Source: Aeromonas fluvialis (GTDB taxonomy: Bacteria > Pseudomonadota > Gammaproteobacteria > Enterobacterales > Aeromonadaceae). From it: 64,000 nt of DNA. The notes beneath the pieces were generated by a model. That model did no database searches and was not told the origin of the DNA. It saw nothing but the letters and a program-made list of their open reading frames with translations. Where the stretch lies: assembly GCF_000819885.1 (NCBI RefSeq), contig NZ_CDBO01000052.1, positions 103,871 through 167,870 of the forward strand, written 5' to 3'. The first letter of the stretch is position 1; every line of letters begins with the position of its first letter. Below are positions 33,902 to 43,751 of this stretch, in pieces. A program made the translations under genes and the position numbers.

Positions 33902-34960
33902 ATGTTCAACCCCGTCGATCATCCCCATCGCCGCTTCAACCCGCTGACCGGCCAGTATGTGCTGGTCTCCCCCCACCGGGCCAAACGCCCCTGGCAGGGA
34001 CAGGTGGAGAAGGTGAGTCAGGCCCCCAAACAGGCCCACGATCCCGACTGCTTCCTCTGCGCGGGCAACACCCGGGTCACTGGCGACATCAACCCCGACT
34101 ACAAGGGCACCTTCGTCTTTACCAACGACTTCGCTGCTCTGATGCAGGATACCCCGGCCGCCGATAGCGCCAGCGATCCCCTGCTGAAACTGGAGGCCGC
34201 CCGCGGCACCAGCCGGGTGATCTGCTTCTCGCCGGATCACGGCAAGACCCTGCCCGAGCTGCCGCTGCCCGCCATCGAAGGGGTGATCACCACCTGGATG
34301 GATCAGGTCGCCGAGCTGTCGGCCCAGTGGGAGTGGGTACAGGTCTTTGAAAACAAAGGGGCCGTCATGGGCTGCTCCAACCCGCACCCCCACGGCCAGA
34401 TCTGGGGCAGCGACTTCCTGCCCAACGAGATCGCCCGTGAAGAGCAGCACCAGCGTGACTGGCTGGCCGAGCATGGCCGTCCCATGCTGCTGGAGTATGT
34501 GGAGCGGGAGCTGGCGGATCGCTCACGCATCGTGGTGGAGACCGAGCACTGGCTTGCCGTGGTTCCCTTCTGGGCCGCCTGGCCGTTCGAAACCCTGCTG
34601 CTGCCCAAGGCGCACGTCCCCTCCATGCTCAACCTGACCCAGGCCCAGCAACAGGACCTGGCGGTGGCGCTCAAGGAGCTCACCAGCCGCTACGACAACC
34701 TGTTCGAGTGCAGCTTCCCCTACTCCATGGGCTGGCACTTTGCCCCGCCCAAATCGGATTGCCCCGAGGCGTGGCAGCTGCACGCCCACTTCTATCCGCC
34801 CCTGCTGCGCTCCGCCACCGTGCGTAAATTCATGGTGGGCTTCGAGATGCTGGCCGAGACCCAGCGCGACCTTACCCCCGAGCAAGCCGCCGAGCGGCTG
34901 CGTGCCCTGAGCCCCATTCATTACACCCAGACCAGCCACACCAATGAGGAGGCCCTATGA
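33902..34960 (+). CDS. galT: Galactose-1-phosphate uridylyltransferase
   Basis: 352 residues. The second ATG of the ATGATG (33902) is preferred, being five bases from AGGAG and giving [11 protein letters not shown]. The catalytic histidine lies in [10 protein letters not shown]; the zinc site includes [14 protein letters not shown]. It transfers UMP from UDP-glucose to galactose-1-phosphate (Leloir pathway). Its stop overlaps the galK start (ATGA). Confidence 0.97.
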   Translation: MFNPVDHPHRRFNPLTGQYVLVSPHRAKRPWQGQVEKVSQAPKQAHDPDCFLCAGNTRVTGDINPDYKGTFVFTNDFAALMQDTPAADSASDPLLKLEAARGTSRVICFSPDHGKTLPELPLPAIEGVITTWMDQVAELSAQWEWVQVFENKGAVMGCSNPHPHGQIWGSDFLPNEIAREEQHQRDWLAEHGRPMLLEYVERELADRSRIVVETEHWLAVVPFWAAWPFETLLLPKAHVPSMLNLTQAQQQDLAVALKELTSRYDNLFECSFPYSMGWHFAPPKSDCPEAWQLHAHFYPPLLRSATVRKFMVGFEMLAETQRDLTPEQAAERLRALSPIHYTQTSHTNEEAL

Positions 34961-36105
34961 CCCCCAGCCAACGCGTCAGCGCCGTTTTTACCGAGCAATT
35001 TGCCAAAGCGCCCTCCTTGCTGGTTCGCGCCCCCGGCCGCGTCAACCTCATCGGTGAACATACCGACTACAACGACGGCTTCGTGCTGCCCTGCGCCATC
35101 GACTACGAGACCTGCGTCGCCATCGGCCTGCGCGATGACCAGCTGGTGCAGGTGATCGCCGCCGACTACGACAACCAGCGCGACCAGTTCGACCTCGACC
35201 AGCCCATCGAGCACCACGCCGACCAGCGCTGGAGCGACTACATCCGTGGCGTGGTGAAATATCTGCAGGAACGCGGCTATGCCCTGCGCGGCCTCGATCT
35301 GGTGGTCTCCGGCAACGTGCCGCAGGGGGCGGGGCTCTCCTCCTCCGCCTCGCTGGAAGTGGCCATCGGTCAGGCCTTCAAAGAGGCGCTGGGGCTCGAC
35401 ATCACTCAGGCCGAGATCGCCCTCAATGGCCAGCAGGCGGAGAACAAGTTCGTCGGCTGCAACTGCGGCATCATGGATCAGATGATCTCCGCCAGCGGCA
35501 AGCAGGATCACGCCCTGCTGCTCGACTGCCGCTCGCTGGAGACCCGCCTCATCCCCATGCCAGCGGATCTGGCTGTGCTGATCGTCAACTCCAATGTGCG
35601 CCGCGGTCTGGTGGACAGCGAATACAACACCCGCCGCCAGCAGTGCGAAGCGGCTGCCCGCCACTACGGGGTCAAGGCGCTGCGCGATCTCGATCTGAGC
35701 GGACTGGAAGCGGGCAAAGCCGGGCTGGATGAGGCTTGCTATCGCCGTGCCCGTCACATCGTCGGTGAAAACGCCCGCACCCTGGCGGCCGCCGATGCGC
35801 TGGCGGGCCACGACCTGACTCGCCTCGGCGAACTGATGGCCGAGTCGCACGCCGCCATGCGCGATGACTTCGAGATCACCGTGCCCGCCATCGACGGTCT
35901 GGTGGAGATCATCAAGGCAAAAATCGGCACCGATGGCGGTGTGCGGATGACCGGTGGTGGCTTCGGCGGCTGCGTGGTTGCCCTGCTGCGCCCTGAAAAA
36001 GTGGCCGAGGTGATCGCCGCAGTCGAAGCGGAATATCCCACCCTCTCCGGCCTCAAGGCTGACTGCTATGTCTGCCGGGCCAGCGCCGGTGCAGGCAAGT
36101 TATGA
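34957..36105 (+). CDS. galK: Galactokinase
   Basis: 382 residues (E. coli 382). GHMP kinase: galactose motif [20 protein letters not shown] (signature I), ATP motif [15 protein letters not shown], and the C-terminal motif [15 protein letters not shown]. It phosphorylates alpha-D-galactose. Four-base overlaps with galT and galM show tight coupling. Confidence 0.97.
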   Translation: MTPSQRVSAVFTEQFAKAPSLLVRAPGRVNLIGEHTDYNDGFVLPCAIDYETCVAIGLRDDQLVQVIAADYDNQRDQFDLDQPIEHHADQRWSDYIRGVVKYLQERGYALRGLDLVVSGNVPQGAGLSSSASLEVAIGQAFKEALGLDITQAEIALNGQQAENKFVGCNCGIMDQMISASGKQDHALLLDCRSLETRLIPMPADLAVLIVNSNVRRGLVDSEYNTRRQQCEAAARHYGVKALRDLDLSGLEAGKAGLDEACYRRARHIVGENARTLAAADALAGHDLTRLGELMAESHAAMRDDFEITVPAIDGLVEIIKAKIGTDGGVRMTGGGFGGCVVALLRPEKVAEVIAAVEAEYPTLSGLKADCYVCRASAGAGKL

Positions 36106-37091
36106 GCAGCACCATGACCCAATTCGCGCTGGAAAACGAGGAGGGGCTGCGCCTGCGCGGCCTCGATTTCGGCGCCACCCTCACCTCCCTCACCCTGCCG
36201 GTAGCGGGTCAGCGCCGTGAAGTGCTGCTGGGCTGCGCCGACGATGCCTATCCCACCCAGCAGGTGTGGCTGGGTGCGGTAGCGGGGCGCTTTGCCAACC
36301 GCATTGGCGGCGCCGAGCTGGTGCGCGATGGCGAGCACTGGCCGCTGGATGCCAATCAGGTACCCAACTGTCTGCACGGCGGGCAGGCCGGCTTTCATCG
36401 CCAGCAGTGGCAGATCAAGGAGCTGGAGGCAGATCGGGTCAAACTGGTGTTGCTCTCCCGAGCAGGGGATCAGGGCTTTCCCGGCAATCTGCGGGTAACG
36501 CTGGAGTATCGACTGGAGCAGAGCGATCTGGTGATCGATTTTGTCGCCAGCACAGATGCAGCGACCCCGGTCAGCCTCACCAGCCACGCCTACTTCAATC
36601 TCGATGGGTTAGCCGATGGCGGCGATGTGCGTGACCATCTCATCAACATCAATGCCGACCACTTCCTGCCGACCGACCCGAGCGGTCTGCCGCTAGCCAT
36701 CACTCCGGTGGAGGGGCCGTTCGATCTGCGCCACGAGCGCCTGATTGGCCAGGATTGGCTGAGCCATCCCCAGCAGCAACAGGCCAAGGGGTACGATCAC
36801 GCGTTTGTGCTCAACGGCCCGGCTGCCGAGTGTGCAGCACGGGTGGTCTCGGGGGATCGCCAGCTGGCGATGGAGGTCTACACCAACCAGCCTTCGCTGC
36901 AGTTTTACACCGGCAACTGGCTGGCCAACACTCCCAACCGCAGCGGCCAGTCACACCGGGATCACGACGGCTTCTGTCTTGAGGCGCAACAGCTGCCGGA
37001 CAGCCCCAATCGCCCCGAACTGGGCAACCCCTGGCTGTTGCCGGGCGAGCGTTATCACCACCAGACCCGCTACCGTTTTATCCGCGACTGA
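36102..37091 (+). CDS. galM: Aldose 1-epimerase (galactose mutarotase)
   Basis: 329 residues. The family blocks [34 protein letters not shown] (catalytic His) and the C-terminal [16 protein letters not shown] (catalytic Glu) are present. It converts beta-galactose, the product of LacZ, to the alpha anomer used by GalK. Start overlaps the galK stop; the operon ends at the terminator at 37150. Confidence 0.95.
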   Translation: MSSTMTQFALENEEGLRLRGLDFGATLTSLTLPVAGQRREVLLGCADDAYPTQQVWLGAVAGRFANRIGGAELVRDGEHWPLDANQVPNCLHGGQAGFHRQQWQIKELEADRVKLVLLSRAGDQGFPGNLRVTLEYRLEQSDLVIDFVASTDAATPVSLTSHAYFNLDGLADGGDVRDHLININADHFLPTDPSGLPLAITPVEGPFDLRHERLIGQDWLSHPQQQQAKGYDHAFVLNGPAAECAARVVSGDRQLAMEVYTNQPSLQFYTGNWLANTPNRSGQSHRDHDGFCLEAQQLPDSPNRPELGNPWLLPGERYHHQTRYRFIRD

Positions 37092-37149
37092 CTTAAAGAT
37101 TTCATGATTTTTACATAGCCTCAGCAGTCACATTCGAGCAAGATAAGCC

Positions 37150-37175
37150 GCCCCAGCCCCTGCTGGGGCTTTTTG
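37150..37175 (+). terminator. Rho-independent terminator of galETKM
   Basis: 8-bp stem GCCCCAGC / GCTGGGGC with loop CCCT, followed by TTTTT. Confidence 0.92.
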
Positions 37176-37218
37176 CTCTACCCGGCTTATCCACAACAAA
37201 GTAAGGATTGTTTGTTCG

Positions 37219-38034
37219 ATGACTGACACTTATAGCCTGCTGGTCGCCTTTATTCTGGGCGTCGTCGAGGGGCTGACCGAGTTCCTCCCCGTCTCCTCCA
37301 CCGGCCACATGATCATCGTCGGCCATCTGCTGGGCTTTGAAGGGCCCAAGGCTGCCACCTTCGAAGTGGTGATCCAGCTTGGCTCCATCCTCGCCGTGGT
37401 CGCCGTCTTTTGGCGCCGCCTGTTTGGCCTGATTGGCATCCACTTCGGCCAGAAGCCGTCCCGGGATCACGCCACCCTGTCGCTGCTACATGTCATCCTC
37501 GGCATGTTGCCCGCCATCGTTGTCGGCCTCGCCATCCACAGCTGGATCAAGGCCAACCTGTTTGGCCCGCAGACCGTGATGTATGCGCTGGTTGCGGGGG
37601 GCATCCTGCTGATCATCGCCGAGAAGTTTCGCCCGGCGGTTCGCTCCGAAACCCTGGATGACATCAGCTACAAGCAGGCGTTTGGCATCGGTCTGTTCCA
37701 GTGTCTGGCCCTGTGGCCCGGCTTCTCCCGCTCCGGCGCCACCATCAGTGGTGGCATGCTGATGGGGATCAGCCGTCACGCCGCCGCCGAGTTCTCCTTC
37801 ATCATGGCGGTGCCCATGATGGTGGCGGCCAGCGGGCTTGATCTCTACAAGAGCCGTGACTTCCTCTCGATGGCCGATTTCCCCATGTTCGCGGTCGGCT
37901 TCGTCACCGCCTTCGTGGTGGCGATGTTTGCAATCAAGACCTTCCTGACATTGATCCGCCGCATCGACTTTATCCCGTTCGCCATCTACCGCTTTATCGT
38001 GGCATTCGCCGTCTATCTGGTGTTTGTCGCCTGA
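37219..38034 (+). CDS. uppP: Undecaprenyl-diphosphatase
   Basis: 271 residues, integral membrane protein of the BacA/UppP family that recycles undecaprenyl pyrophosphate for cell-wall synthesis and gives bacitracin resistance. Signature regions are [18 protein letters not shown] and the phosphate-binding [12 protein letters not shown]. Seven or eight membrane spans are visible. It stands alone between two terminators. Confidence 0.96.
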   Translation: MTDTYSLLVAFILGVVEGLTEFLPVSSTGHMIIVGHLLGFEGPKAATFEVVIQLGSILAVVAVFWRRLFGLIGIHFGQKPSRDHATLSLLHVILGMLPAIVVGLAIHSWIKANLFGPQTVMYALVAGGILLIIAEKFRPAVRSETLDDISYKQAFGIGLFQCLALWPGFSRSGATISGGMLMGISRHAAAEFSFIMAVPMMVAASGLDLYKSRDFLSMADFPMFAVGFVTAFVVAMFAIKTFLTLIRRIDFIPFAIYRFIVAFAVYLVFVA

Positions 38035-38057
38035 CCGCCAGCCGGCAATGAAATGAC

Positions 38058-38082
38058 AAAGGGACCAACTTGGTCCCTTTTT
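38058..38082. terminator. Bidirectional terminator between uppP and chrR
   Basis: 10-11-bp stem AAAGGGACCAA / TTGGTCCCTTT followed by TTCT, between convergent genes. Confidence 0.9.
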
Positions 38083-38099
38083 CTATGGCGTCATGGTGC

Positions 38100-38783
38100 T
38101 CAGTAAAGGTGCTGGCTGATGCCGTTCAGCAGCCGCGACAACCCCTTGGTGAACTGCACCGGTGCATCCTGCACCGTGTAGCAGAGGCAGCCATCCGGCG
38201 TATGCGGACTGTGGGAGTGGCTGGCATCGCGCCAGATGAAATCCCCCGCCTGATAACAGGTGTCGCCATCCTGAATATTGCCCGCCAGCAGCAGGGTCAG
38301 TTCATAGCCCTTGTGGGTATGCTCGGGAATGCGTCCCCCCGCCTCGATATGGAGCAGGCTGGCACGCGCCCCCATCTCGTCCAGCGGCAGACTCTGCTGG
38401 CGAATGGCTCCGATATGGCGCCACTTGGGCGAGCGGTAGCGGACCAGCACCCGGGGCAAGCGGTAGGCGTGACCGGCCACCTCCAGCTCGGTGAGCTGGA
38501 CTCGGGGCAGCTCGGACAGGGGCTCCACCAGCGGCTGCGCCAGAATATCCGCCAGCATGGCGTCAAACCCGGCATCCAGCGCCACTTCATCGCAGGAGTC
38601 CACCTCGGGCTCTGCTGGCGAGGCAAGATATTGTTGCGCCAGCTCCTCTTCGAATGTTTTCAGTCGGGCAGCGCAATCGGGGCAGAGTTCACAGTGGGCG
38701 GAGAGCCCCACCGCCAGCGGCAGAGGGAGTTCGTCGGCGGCGAAGGCGCGCAGCATTGGGTCGGTCGGATGGGCTTTAATCAT
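38100..38783 (-). CDS. chrR: ChrR-type zinc anti-sigma factor with cupin domain
   Basis: 227 residues. The anti-sigma domain has His5 and the zinc motif His30-x3-Cys34-x2-Cys37, the ligand pattern of Rhodobacter ChrR. A C-terminal cupin domain (about 120-215) carries PEHTHKGYELTLLLAG and ASHSHSPHTP. In Rhodobacter, ChrR holds the sigma factor until singlet oxygen or certain peroxides appear. It overlaps the sigma gene by 8 bases, so the two are coupled. Confidence 0.9.
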   Translation of the reverse strand: MIKAHPTDPMLRAFAADELPLPLAVGLSAHCELCPDCAARLKTFEEELAQQYLASPAEPEVDSCDEVALDAGFDAMLADILAQPLVEPLSELPRVQLTELEVAGHAYRLPRVLVRYRSPKWRHIGAIRQQSLPLDEMGARASLLHIEAGGRIPEHTHKGYELTLLLAGNIQDGDTCYQAGDFIWRDASHSHSPHTPDGCLCYTVQDAPVQFTKGLSRLLNGISQHLY

Positions 38784-39345
38784 GGCCTTGCTCCACTTGC
38801 TCTTTCAATTTCTGTAACGCCAGCCTGAGGCGGGACTTGATGGTACCGAGCGGCACGCCGAGGCGCTCCGCCAGCTCCTGCTGGGACAACTCCTGCAGAT
38901 AGATGCCGCGCACCACCTGCTGTTGCGGCTCTGGCAAGGTGCCCAGATAGTGGGCCATCTGGCGGGTCAGCACCGCATCCTCACCACCGCTCAGGTGCTC
39001 CTCTTCCGCCTGAAACTCCAGCACCGGCCACAGCTCCTCGGCACAGAGATCCTCCTTGCTGGCGCGACGACGGCGCAGCATGTCGAAGCACTGGTTGCGC
39101 ATCACGGTATAGATCCAGGTGGTCGGCGCTCCCTTCTCGGGGTGGTAGAGGCGCGCCTTCTGCCACACCAGCAGCATGGTCTCCTGCACCAGCTCCATGG
39201 CGTTGGCCTCGCTGCCGAGGTGGCGCAGGCCGTAGCTGCGAATGCGCGGCGCGAAGTGCTGGAACAGGCGGGCAAAGGCAGCCTTGTCGGCCAGCTCAGC
39301 CACCCTGATCAGCATGGATCTAAGGTCGCCATCCGGGTTATCCAT
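38776..39345 (-). CDS. ECF sigma factor (group 11, ChrR-associated)
   Basis: 189 residues from ATG 39345 (MDNPDGD); an ATG at 39396 would add 17 residues unlike the family. Region 2 includes FARLFQHFAPRIRSYGL, 'NAMELVQETMLLVWQKA' and TWIYTVMRNQCFDMLRRR. Region 4 includes LPEPQQQVVRGIYLQELS and the helix-turn-helix QQELAERLGVPLGTIKSRL. Together with the downstream ChrR this is the RpoE-ChrR photooxidative stress pair. A promoter of the matching type lies upstream. Confidence 0.9.
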   Translation of the reverse strand: MDNPDGDLRSMLIRVAELADKAAFARLFQHFAPRIRSYGLRHLGSEANAMELVQETMLLVWQKARLYHPEKGAPTTWIYTVMRNQCFDMLRRRRASKEDLCAEELWPVLEFQAEEEHLSGGEDAVLTRQMAHYLGTLPEPQQQVVRGIYLQELSQQELAERLGVPLGTIKSRLRLALQKLKEQVEQGHD

Positions 39346-39441
39346 CACGGGCGAGGTCCTGCGTATGGTCGATTGTGGTTGGCCAGTATATGCCATGGCG
39401 CCATCCCTTTGGTGTGAGGTCTATCGTGCTGTGGTGATGAC

Positions 39442-39470
39442 TATTACGGCCCTGCGGCCCGGGTGGATCA
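39442..39470 (-). promoter_or_regulatory. Probable autoregulated ECF-sigma promoter
   Basis: On the minus strand TGATCC (39470-39465) and TAATA (39446-39442) are separated by 18 bases. This is close to the Rhodobacter RpoE promoter form TGATCC-N18-TAAGA and lies about 100 bases upstream of the sigma factor start, just after the LON-domain gene ends. Confidence 0.65.
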
Positions 39471-39485
39471 GCCATTCAGAAAAAA

Positions 39486-40052
39486 TCAGTGGCTGGCCAC
39501 CAACACCCCCTTGAGCAGGGTCAGGGTGGGCTGATTGTCGGCGGCCGCCAGTAGCAGTTGTTTTTGCTCCACCGGGATCGGCAGCACCTCCAGCCAGCGC
39601 TGGGCCACCCAGTTGCCATCGTCCCAGTGGGGCGCGGGATAAAGAGCGGCATAGTCGGGGTAGTCGGCAAACACCTCCCGCAGCGCGTCGGCCAGCGGCT
39701 GTTGATCGGGATGGAGACGACGAGGAGGCCACGGGGGCAGCAGGGTGACTTCACCAATGCGCAGGCCATCCTGCTCCTGCCAGAGATCCTCTATCTGCAC
39801 CCGCTCCATCCCCTGCACCGTAATCCCCAGCACACCGTCCGGTAGCCTGTCGAAATCGATGATGGTAGCCCGGGTGGCGATGGGCAGCATGTTGCGCAGG
39901 GCGTCGGGCTGGCGGGGGTCCACCATGCAGAGGGCAAAGCCGGTGTCCCCCGCCGCGGCGATCATCCGCTGGTATCTCGGTTCGAAGATCCGCAGCGGCA
40001 TGACACCGCCGGGCAACAGGTAGGCAGAAAGGGGAAACAGCGCCAGTCGCAT
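39486..40052 (-). CDS. LON substrate-binding-domain protein
   Basis: 188 residues consisting only of the N-terminal (substrate-recognition) domain of Lon protease: ALFPLSAYLLPGGVMPLRIF at the start, 'GFALCMVDPRQPDALRN', and GVLGITVQGMERVQIEDLW. There is no ATPase or protease domain, which is normal for this stand-alone family. Function is not established. It lies in the same direction as the ECF pair but upstream of that pair's own promoter. Confidence 0.87.
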   Translation of the reverse strand: MRLALFPLSAYLLPGGVMPLRIFEPRYQRMIAAAGDTGFALCMVDPRQPDALRNMLPIATRATIIDFDRLPDGVLGITVQGMERVQIEDLWQEQDGLRIGEVTLLPPWPPRRLHPDQQPLADALREVFADYPDYAALYPAPHWDDGNWVAQRWLEVLPIPVEQKQLLLAAADNQPTLTLLKGVLVASH

Positions 40053-40362
40053 CGCAAACTCCTCGGTTGGTAACCTTTCTTGATACGACGTTCAGGGGGG
40101 AGACGATCATTGCCCTCTTCCGCGATGGGAAAACCCTTAACATTCAGGGGAAATAGCCTGGACAAGGCGCTTCGATATGCAGTAAAAATGGATAAGCACC
40201 ACAATGCCAACCCAATATTCTGGAATATGGTGCCAAACACAGTGAAATATCCGCCCGACCGCGAGCGGCGGGTCATCCCTATAGTTTTCTCGAGCCGATG
40301 CGGGTAAAATTCACGCCCTTATATATCAGTCATTTTTCGACGCGCAACCTTGGTGGTCAGTT
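40053..40362. other. Intergenic region upstream of argS
   Basis: 310 bases between the divergent LON-domain gene and argS. A short imperfect palindrome, CCAATATTCTGGAATATGG (40211-40229 region), is the only structure seen. No gene, and no promoter that can be assigned with confidence. Confidence 0.4.
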
Positions 40363-42108
40363 ATGAAAGAGCATATTCATCATCTACTTGAACAAACGGT
40401 AGCCAATCTCAAGTCAGCAGGCGTCCTGCCGGCGGACCTGGAAGCCCGCGTGCAAGTAGACCGATGCAAGGAAAAAGCTCACGGCGACCTGGCTACCAAC
40501 CTGGCCATGCTGCTGGCCAAACCGGCCCGCAAGAATCCCCGTGAGCTGGCGGCAGCCATCATCGAGCACCTGCCCGCCTCCGACCTGATCGCCAAGGTCG
40601 AGATCGCCGGTCCCGGCTTCATCAACTTCTTCTTCGACCCGCACTGGCTGGCCGGTCAGGTCGAGGCCATGGTGACCTCTGCCAACGCCAACGTGAAGCT
40701 GCCGACCCCGCAAACTGTGGTAGTGGACTACTCTGCCCCCAACGTGGCCAAAGAGATGGCGGTGCACCACATTCGCTCCACCGTACTCGGTGACGTAGCC
40801 GCGCGCGCGCTGGAGTTCCTCGGCCATAAAGTGATCCGTGCCAACCATATCGGCGACTGGGGCACCCAGTTCGGCATGCTGATCGCCTATCTGGAGAAGA
40901 TGTCCAACGAGCATGCCAGCGACATGGCGCTCAAGGATCTGGAAGCCTTCTACACCCAGGCCAAGCGTTGCTATGACGAAGACGAAGCCTTCGCCGAGCG
41001 CGCCCGTAACTACGTGGTCAAGCTGCAGGGCGGCGATGAGTACTGCCGTACCATGTGGAAGAAGCTGGTCGACATGACCATGGAACAGAACCAGATCAAC
41101 TACGACCGTCTGAATGTCTCCCTGACCAACAAAGACATCATGGGCGAGTCCATGTACAACGACATGCTGCCGGAGATCGTGGCCGACCTGAAAGCCAAGG
41201 GGCTGGCGGTCGAGAGCGAAGGCGCCACCGTTGTCTTCCTGGACGAGTTCAAGAACAAGGATGGCGAGGCCATGGGCGTCATCATCCAGAAGAGCGATGG
41301 CGGTTTCCTCTACACCACCACCGACATCGCCTGTGCCAAATACCGTTACGAGACGCTGGGCGCCGACCGTGTCATGTACTTCATTGACTCCCGTCAGCAC
41401 CAGCACCTGATGCAGGCCTGGACCATCACCCGCAAGGCGGGCTATGTGCCGGCATCCGTCCCCCTCGAGCACCACGCCTTCGGCATGATGCTGGGCAAGG
41501 ATGGTCGTCCCTACAAGACCCGCTCCGGTGGCACCGTCAAGCTGGTTGACCTGCTGAACGAGGCCGAAGAACGGGCCGCCGCCCTGCTGGAGAGCCGCAA
41601 CAGCGATCTCTCGGCCGAAGAGAAGGCCAACGTGGTCAACGCCATCGCCATGGGCGCGGTGAAGTATGCGGATCTCTCCAAGAACCGGACTACCGACTAC
41701 ATCTTCGACTGGGATCTGATGCTGTCGTTTGAAGGCAACACCGCCCCTTACCTGCAGTACGCCTACACCCGTATCCAATCCATCTTCCGCAAGGCCAACA
41801 TCGATGCCGAGACTCTTGGCGGTAATGTAACCCTGAACGAAGAGGCCGAAGAGGTGCTGGCCCAGAAGCTGATCCAGTTCTCCGACGCGGTCAACGGCGT
41901 GGCAGACAAAGGCATGCCGCACCTGCTCTGCACTTATCTGTACGAGCTGTCCGGCAACTTCATGACCTTCTATGAAGCCTGCCCGATCAACAAGGATGGC
42001 GTGGACGAAGCGACCCGTCAGAGCCGCCTGCTGCTGTGCGCCGCCACCGCCAAGGTGCTGAAACTGGGCCTCGGCGTACTGGGCATCCACACCCTGGAGC
42101 GCATGTAA
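40363..42108 (+). CDS. argS: Arginyl-tRNA synthetase
   Basis: 581 residues, class I synthetase of the bacterial single-subunit type. The N-terminal Add-1 domain (about 1-110), GPGFINFFF, the Rossmann fold, [25 protein letters not shown] and the C-terminal anticodon-binding domain ending TLERM are all present. The HIGH signature is unusual: where E. coli and Pseudomonas have KEMHVGHLRST, this protein has [11 protein letters not shown] (Ala133, Val134, His135, His136). The KMSK loop is the usual degenerate ArgRS form ([15 protein letters not shown]). It is followed three bases later by the SPOR gene. Confidence 0.95.
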   Translation: MKEHIHHLLEQTVANLKSAGVLPADLEARVQVDRCKEKAHGDLATNLAMLLAKPARKNPRELAAAIIEHLPASDLIAKVEIAGPGFINFFFDPHWLAGQVEAMVTSANANVKLPTPQTVVVDYSAPNVAKEMAVHHIRSTVLGDVAARALEFLGHKVIRANHIGDWGTQFGMLIAYLEKMSNEHASDMALKDLEAFYTQAKRCYDEDEAFAERARNYVVKLQGGDEYCRTMWKKLVDMTMEQNQINYDRLNVSLTNKDIMGESMYNDMLPEIVADLKAKGLAVESEGATVVFLDEFKNKDGEAMGVIIQKSDGGFLYTTTDIACAKYRYETLGADRVMYFIDSRQHQHLMQAWTITRKAGYVPASVPLEHHAFGMMLGKDGRPYKTRSGGTVKLVDLLNEAEERAAALLESRNSDLSAEEKANVVNAIAMGAVKYADLSKNRTTDYIFDWDLMLSFEGNTAPYLQYAYTRIQSIFRKANIDAETLGGNVTLNEEAEEVLAQKLIQFSDAVNGVADKGMPHLLCTYLYELSGNFMTFYEACPINKDGVDEATRQSRLLLCAATAKVLKLGLGVLGIHTLERM

Positions 42109-42111
42109 TAC

Positions 42112-42957
42112 ATGGCGACCCGGGATTATGTCGGCAGCCGCCCGCGTCGTCGCGCGGGCGGTCGCAATACCAAGAAAGCGGCTCCTCGCCGCTTTCCTGT
42201 TATTCCAATCCTGCTGGTCGTGACACTGCTGGCAGGCTTTGGTGGCTTCCTTTACATGATCAATGGCAAGGGCAACAACGCCCCCACCATTGAGGAGCAG
42301 GTAAAGGCCAACAAGCCAAAACCGCAGAACAACGGGTTGCCACAGGAGAAGTGGAGCTATATCGAACGGCTTGAGAACAAGCAGGTCGATGTGATCGAGC
42401 CACCGCCTCCGCCGGGTGTTCTGCCGCCGCCACCGGCAGAGACCCTGACCCTGCAGCCGGAAAAACTGCCGCAGCCGGTGCCGACCGACATTCCCCAACC
42501 GGGCACCCCCATCGGCCAGTCCAAGCCCTATCAGACCAATCCGGCGACCACCCCTTCCACCTCGGGTGCACCGGTTGCCAGCGCCCGAGAACAGGTGATC
42601 GACCGCAAGGCTGAACGGGAACGGATGGAGCGGGAGATCCGCGCCGAGCTGGAACGGGAGCGGGCGCAAGCCGCCAAGGCCAAGTCGGTCACGACGCCAA
42701 CCCAGAATGCGGCGGCTGACAACAGCCGTTACATGATGCAGTGCGCCGCCCTGCGCTCGCAGGAGTCTGCCGAGTCGCTCAAGGCGCGCATCGCCTTCAC
42801 CGCCGGCCTCTCTTCCAGTCTGCAAGTGATTAACGGCGCCAACGGCACCGTCTACAAGGTGATGGTGGGCCCCTTCAACGGCAAGACGGCCGCCGATGCG
42901 GCCAACAGCAAGCTGCAGCGCTCGGGCATCAGCGGCTGCATTCCCAAGAAAGGGTAA
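42112..42957 (+). CDS. FtsN-like SPOR-domain cell division protein
   Basis: 281 residues. A short basic cytoplasmic N-terminus (RPRRRAGGRNTKKAAPRR) leads into one membrane span (about 25-46). A long proline- and glutamate-rich periplasmic linker follows (PPPPPGVLPPPPAE; charged coil around 160-190), then a C-terminal SPOR domain (about 200-278, YMMQCAALRSQESAESL). This is the layout of FtsN, which binds denuded septal peptidoglycan and activates the divisome. It sits between argS and hslV, close to the E. coli order priA...ftsN-hslVU. Confidence 0.88.
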   Translation: MATRDYVGSRPRRRAGGRNTKKAAPRRFPVIPILLVVTLLAGFGGFLYMINGKGNNAPTIEEQVKANKPKPQNNGLPQEKWSYIERLENKQVDVIEPPPPPGVLPPPPAETLTLQPEKLPQPVPTDIPQPGTPIGQSKPYQTNPATTPSTSGAPVASAREQVIDRKAERERMEREIRAELERERAQAAKAKSVTTPTQNAAADNSRYMMQCAALRSQESAESLKARIAFTAGLSSSLQVINGANGTVYKVMVGPFNGKTAADAANSKLQRSGISGCIPKKG

Positions 42958-43059
42958 TCCTCTTTGACACAGGGCTGGGTAGCAACACCCGGCCCTGCTC
43001 TTTTGGTGCCACTCGCACCCACGCTGTTTGCTACCCGTTTATCCCGACCAGAGGCAGGG

Positions 43060-43089
43060 TTGAAAAGCCCGTTAGCCATCCCCATCTTT
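43060..43089 (+). promoter_or_regulatory. Sigma-32 heat-shock promoter of hslVU
   Basis: TTGAAA at 43060-43065 and CCCCATCTTT at 43080-43089 with a 14-base spacer match the sigma-32 consensus (CTTGAAA / CCCCATNT) almost exactly. They lie about 50 bases upstream of the hslV start. Confidence 0.88.
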
Positions 43090-43138
43090 CTTGCCATGCA
43101 CAGTCAGGCCGTCATTCGGCTCAAGCGAGGTAAGTAAA

Positions 43139-43672
43139 GTGACTACCATAGTTTCAGTTCGCCGCAACGGTCAGGTCGTCATCGGTGGCGATGGCCAAGT
43201 CTCTCTTGGCAACACCGTCATGAAGGGCAACGCCCGCAAGGTTCATCGCCTCTACAACGGCAAGGTACTGGCAGGTTTTGCCGGCGGTACTGCCGACGCC
43301 TTCACCCTGCTCGAACGTTTCGAAGCCAAACTGCAGGCCCATCAGGGTAATCTGGAGCGCGCCGCCGTGGCGCTGGCCAAAGATTGGCGCACCGATCGCG
43401 CCCTGCGCCGCCTTGAAGCACTGCTGGCCGTGGCCGACGAACACAAATCCTTCATCATCACCGGCAACGGTGACGTGGTGCAGCCGGAGCACGATCTCAT
43501 CGCCATCGGCAGCGGCGGCAACTTCGCCCAGTCCGCCGCCATCGCCCTGCTGGAAAACACCGAGCTCGATGCCAGGACCATTGTCGAAAAGTCCCTCAAG
43601 ATTGCGGGCGACATCTGCGTCTTCACCAACGGCAACCACACCATTGAAGTGCTGGATTATTTAGCTAAATAA
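43139..43672 (+). CDS. hslV: ATP-dependent protease subunit HslV
   Basis: 177 residues from a GTG start (43139), preceded by GAGGTAAGT. Removal of Met exposes Thr as the N-terminal nucleophile ([10 protein letters not shown]). The [20 protein letters not shown] and [17 protein letters not shown] regions are conserved proteasome-type blocks. The dodecamer is capped by HslU. The upstream in-frame ATG at 43091 would bury Thr1 and is rejected. Confidence 0.97.
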   Translation: MTTIVSVRRNGQVVIGGDGQVSLGNTVMKGNARKVHRLYNGKVLAGFAGGTADAFTLLERFEAKLQAHQGNLERAAVALAKDWRTDRALRRLEALLAVADEHKSFIITGNGDVVQPEHDLIAIGSGGNFAQSAAIALLENTELDARTIVEKSLKIAGDICVFTNGNHTIEVLDYLAK

Positions 43673-43751
43673 GTCGGCGAAATAAGGCCACCAGCCAAAC
43701 CCCATTCTCCAAGGGGTGGGCCCTGCCCGCCCCGGATACAGGAACACCATC

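Noticed and set aside
40414..42825. Very long (803-codon) open frame antisense to argS and the SPOR gene
   Set aside because: It is a GC-rich antisense shadow of two well-conserved genes, with repetitive G/H/L/Q-rich translation and no ribosome site.
43091..43138. Upstream ATG start for hslV
   Set aside because: It would place residues before the catalytic Thr; the GTG at 43139 gives the correct mature N-terminus.
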